A DNA stretch of 64,000 nucleotides from Mycobacterium bohemicum DSM 44277 (GTDB lineage Bacteria > Actinomycetota > Actinomycetes > Mycobacteriales > Mycobacteriaceae), in the NCBI RefSeq assembly GCF_001053185.1, contig NZ_CSTD01000001.1, forward strand, positions 673,846-737,845. Reading direction: 5' to 3'. Shown here piece by piece: positions 62,222 to 64,000 of this stretch; within the stretch, counting starts at the first letter, position 1; each line of letters begins with the position of its first letter. Position numbers and translations under genes: made by a program. The notes beneath the pieces were generated by a model. It searched no databases, was not told the origin of the DNA, and saw only the letters and a program-made list of their open reading frames with translations.

Positions 62222-63133
62222 GTGAGCGCGCACCTGAGCTACCTCGAGGCCGTGGTCGTCGGCGCGTTTCAGGGCGTCACCGAACTGTTCCCCGTGTCCA
62301 GCCTCGGGCACTCGGTCCTGGTGCCGGCGCTGGTCGGCGGCCAGTGGGCGCGGGACCTCGACGTCTCCGCGCCGAAATCGCCGTACCTGGCGTTCCTCGT
62401 CGGCCTGCACGTCGCGACCGCGGCCGCCCTGCTGGTGTTCTTCTGGCGCGATTGGCTGCGCGTCCTGGCCGGCCTGGGTTCGTCGTTGCGGCACCGCCGG
62501 GTCCGCACGCCCGACGAGCGGCTCGCCTGGTTGCTGATCGCCGCCACCATTCCGGTCGGGCTGGCCGGGCTGGCGCTCGAGCAACTGTTCCGCACCACGC
62601 TCGGCAAGCCGGTCCCGGCCGCGGCGTTCCTTCTCCTCAACGGCGTCGTCCTCTACGCCGGCGAGGTGTTGCGGCGCCGCGTCGCGCCGCACGACGCCCC
62701 GGCGCGCGGGGAGCACCCCGATCACACGGGCGAGGCCATCGACGAACGCCTGGCGGAGTTGCCGCTCGGCCGCGGCGTGCTGATCGGGTCCGCCCAGATC
62801 CTCGCCCTGCTGCCCGGGATCAGCCGCTCGGGCATCACGATCGTGGCCGGGCTGTGGCGCGGCCTGTCCCACGAGGACGCCGCCCGCTTCTCGTTCCTGC
62901 TGGCGACGCCGATCATCCTGGCCGCCGGTCTGTACAAGATCCCCGAACTGTTCGGGCCGCTGGGGGCCGGCATCGGAGGTCAGGTTCTGGCGGGCGGTGT
63001 GGCCTCGTTCGTCAGCGCGTACCTGGCAGTGCGGTATCTGACGCGCTACTTCCAGACCCGCACCCTGACGCCCTTCGCCGTCTACTGCGCGCTGGCCGGG
63101 GCGGGCAGCCTGGCGTGGCTGACGCTGCACTGA
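62222..63133 (+). CDS. uppP: Undecaprenyl-diphosphatase UppP/BacA-type
   Basis: This 303-residue membrane enzyme dephosphorylates decaprenyl/undecaprenyl diphosphate to recycle the lipid carrier of peptidoglycan and arabinogalactan synthesis. Active-site motifs are AFQGVTELFPVSSLGH (residues about 15-30) and LLPGISRSGITIVAG (about 198-212), with eight hydrophobic segments. The GTG at 62222 overlaps the stop of a 24-codon ORF (62151-62225) that could couple translation. The first motif is QGVTELFPVSS instead of the usual EGLTEFLPISS, typical of an actinobacterial subgroup and possibly a second UppP. Confidence 0.88.
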   Translation: MSAHLSYLEAVVVGAFQGVTELFPVSSLGHSVLVPALVGGQWARDLDVSAPKSPYLAFLVGLHVATAAALLVFFWRDWLRVLAGLGSSLRHRRVRTPDERLAWLLIAATIPVGLAGLALEQLFRTTLGKPVPAAAFLLLNGVVLYAGEVLRRRVAPHDAPARGEHPDHTGEAIDERLAELPLGRGVLIGSAQILALLPGISRSGITIVAGLWRGLSHEDAARFSFLLATPIILAAGLYKIPELFGPLGAGIGGQVLAGGVASFVSAYLAVRYLTRYFQTRTLTPFAVYCALAGAGSLAWLTLH

Positions 63134-63175
63134 TCGTCGCCGGAAGCCCGGCACTTCGGCCGCTACTATCGAGGG

Positions 63176-63727
63176 ATGGTCGCCGATGAAACACACGCGG
63201 GTCCGGATAAGGACCGGGACGCCGAAACACCGCGGCCCACAAGTGATTCCGCGCCCGCTGCCCGGCAAGAGTCGGTGTGGGACTACCCGCGGCCCCCGCG
63301 CCTGGAGCCCTTCAGCGGCCCGATCACCGTCGAATTGGGCGGCGAAGTCGTCGCGGCGACCCGCGAGGCGTGGCGGGTGCTCGAGACCAGCCACCCGCCG
63401 ACCTACTACCTGCCCCGTGGGGCGTTCGTCCCCGGCGCGCTGCGCGCGGCGTCCGGGCAGTCCTGGTGCGAGTGGAAGGGCCAGGCGAGCTACTTCGACC
63501 TGGTCGCCGGCGACGTCGTCGCCGCAAAGGCCGCCTGGACCTACCCCAACCCGACGCCGGGGTTCGCGCCGCTCGCCGGCGCGGTGGCGGTGATGGCGGC
63601 CAAGGTCGACCGCTGCACCGTCAACGGCGAAACCGTCGTCCCGCAACCCGGGGGCTTCTACGGCGGCTGGATCACCAGCTGGGTGACCGGTCCGTTCAAA
63701 GGCGTTCCCGGATCGGCGGGGTGGTGA
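63176..63727 (+). CDS. DUF427 family protein
   Basis: This 183-residue protein has SVWDYPRPPRLEPFSGPITVELGGE (in part), TREAWRVLETSHPPTYYLPR, CEWKGQASYFDLV and GGFYGGWITSWVTGPFKG, all characteristic of DUF427, a small beta-barrel family (nucleotidyltransferase-like by annotation) of unknown function. A charged, disordered-looking N-terminal 30 residues precedes it. The FAD-dependent gene starts 20 bases downstream, so an operon is likely. Confidence 0.84.
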   Translation: MVADETHAGPDKDRDAETPRPTSDSAPAARQESVWDYPRPPRLEPFSGPITVELGGEVVAATREAWRVLETSHPPTYYLPRGAFVPGALRAASGQSWCEWKGQASYFDLVAGDVVAAKAAWTYPNPTPGFAPLAGAVAVMAAKVDRCTVNGETVVPQPGGFYGGWITSWVTGPFKGVPGSAGW

Positions 63728-63746
63728 CCGCCGGGGGCACGAGGCC

Positions 63747-64000
63747 ATGACGGACGACGTCGACGTGCTGGTCATCGGCGCGGGACTCGCCGGCCTGCGC
63801 TGCGCGGGCGTGCTGGCGGACGCGGGCCGCGACGTGCGGGTGTGGGAGGCCGGCGACGACGTGGGCGGCCGAATCCGCACCGACGTGATCGACGGGTTCC
63901 TCTGCGACCGCGGCTTCCAGGTACTCAACCCGGCCTACCCCGAACTCTCCCGCGCCGCCGACGTCGGGGCGCTGCGGCTGCAGCCGTTCACCGCCGGGGT
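63747..64000 (+). CDS. FAD-dependent amine oxidase/phytoene-desaturase-like protein (partial, 5' end)
   Basis: Only 84 codons are in the window. The opening DVDVLVIGAGLAGLRCAGVL is a FAD-binding GxGxxG, followed by VRVWEAGDDVGGRIRTDVIDGF with the GGR(I/A)RT motif of amine oxidases, protoporphyrinogen oxidases and phytoene desaturases, then DRGFQVLNPAYPEL. The subfamily resembles small carotenoid/NAD(P)-binding oxidoreductases. It is cut by the window's right edge. Confidence 0.82.
   Translation, partial: MTDDVDVLVIGAGLAGLRCAGVLADAGRDVRVWEAGDDVGGRIRTDVIDGFLCDRGFQVLNPAYPELSRAADVGALRLQPFTAG

Noticed and set aside
62151..62225. 24-codon ORF overlapping the uppP start, and a similar 21-codon ORF at 57592-57657 before the DUF72 gene
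   Set aside because: Both end in a GTGA overlap that would suit translational coupling, but they are too short and lack a recognisable sequence, so they are mentioned only in the neighbouring entries.

Overview
The window is high-GC actinobacterial DNA and is clearly mycobacterial. From about 10.3 kb onward it carries, in reverse orientation, the gene order I remember from the M. tuberculosis segment Rv1909c to Rv1866: furA, Rv1906c, aao, Rv1903, nanT, cinA, Rv1898, dtd, Rv1896c, Rv1895, Rv1894c-Rv1890c, fbpB (antigen 85B), secreted chorismate mutase, rpfC, Rv1883c, Rv1882c, lppE, cyp140, the Rv1879/glnA3 pair, the Rv1877 transporter, bfrA, Rv1875-Rv1872c (lldD2), and Rv1867/Rv1866. Features not shared with M. 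tuberculosis (an intact oxyR divergent from ahpC-ahpD, a lon gene, a CYP125 paralogue) point to a non-tuberculous slow grower, most likely of the M. avium complex group. Species assignment is inference.

Layout. 0-2.7 kb: the 3' end of an unknown gene, a decayed ISAs1-type transposase, a TylF-like O-methyltransferase and two unrecognised ORFs. 2.8-8.2 kb: an accessory surface-glycan cassette of two 730-residue glycosyltransferase/TPR proteins facing each other, with a methyltransferase gene between them. Their 3' ends form a near-perfect 905-bp inverted repeat that could flip the methyltransferase. 8.4-10.05 kb: a small oxidoreductase/AhpD-like/SRPBCC operon. 10.3-11.2 kb: furA without katG, with an abnormal C-terminal tail. 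11.2-21.9 kb: conserved housekeeping block (D-amino-acid oxidase, MFS transporter, CinA, Dtd, methyltransferase) ending in a Baeyer-Villiger monooxygenase/alcohol dehydrogenase operon behind a palindromic operator. 22-30.4 kb: HNH/DUF222 protein, a KstR-boxed nitronate-monooxygenase-like gene, CYP125-like P450, alcohol dehydrogenase, YceI protein and a DUF7159-type membrane protein.

30.9-36.9 kb: secreted and envelope functions (Ag85B, chorismate mutase, RpfC, LppE) and CYP140. 37-45 kb: small fold enzymes, PlsC acyltransferase, an amidohydrolase/GlnA3 pair, F420-dependent oxidoreductase, CMD protein and a DHA2 drug exporter. 45-50 kb: iron and peroxide defence, with bfrA and bfd divergent around two IdeR boxes, then oxyR divergent from ahpC-ahpD. 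50-54.4 kb: GH13 enzyme, DUF1810 protein, L-lactate dehydrogenase and a PhyH dioxygenase. 54.4-64 kb: lon, several small enzymes, a thiolase truncated by a deletion and joined to the tail of a PEP-utilising enzyme, a double-domain CoA-transferase, an undecaprenyl-diphosphatase, a DUF427 protein and the start of a flavin amine-oxidase-type gene.

The coordinated themes are redox and iron homeostasis (furA remnant locus, bfrA/bfd, oxyR/ahpCD), sterol and lipid oxidation (KstR-boxed gene, CYP125-like, BVMO), and envelope modification (glycan cassette, Ag85B, RpfC, UppP). No tRNA, rRNA or CRISPR array was seen.
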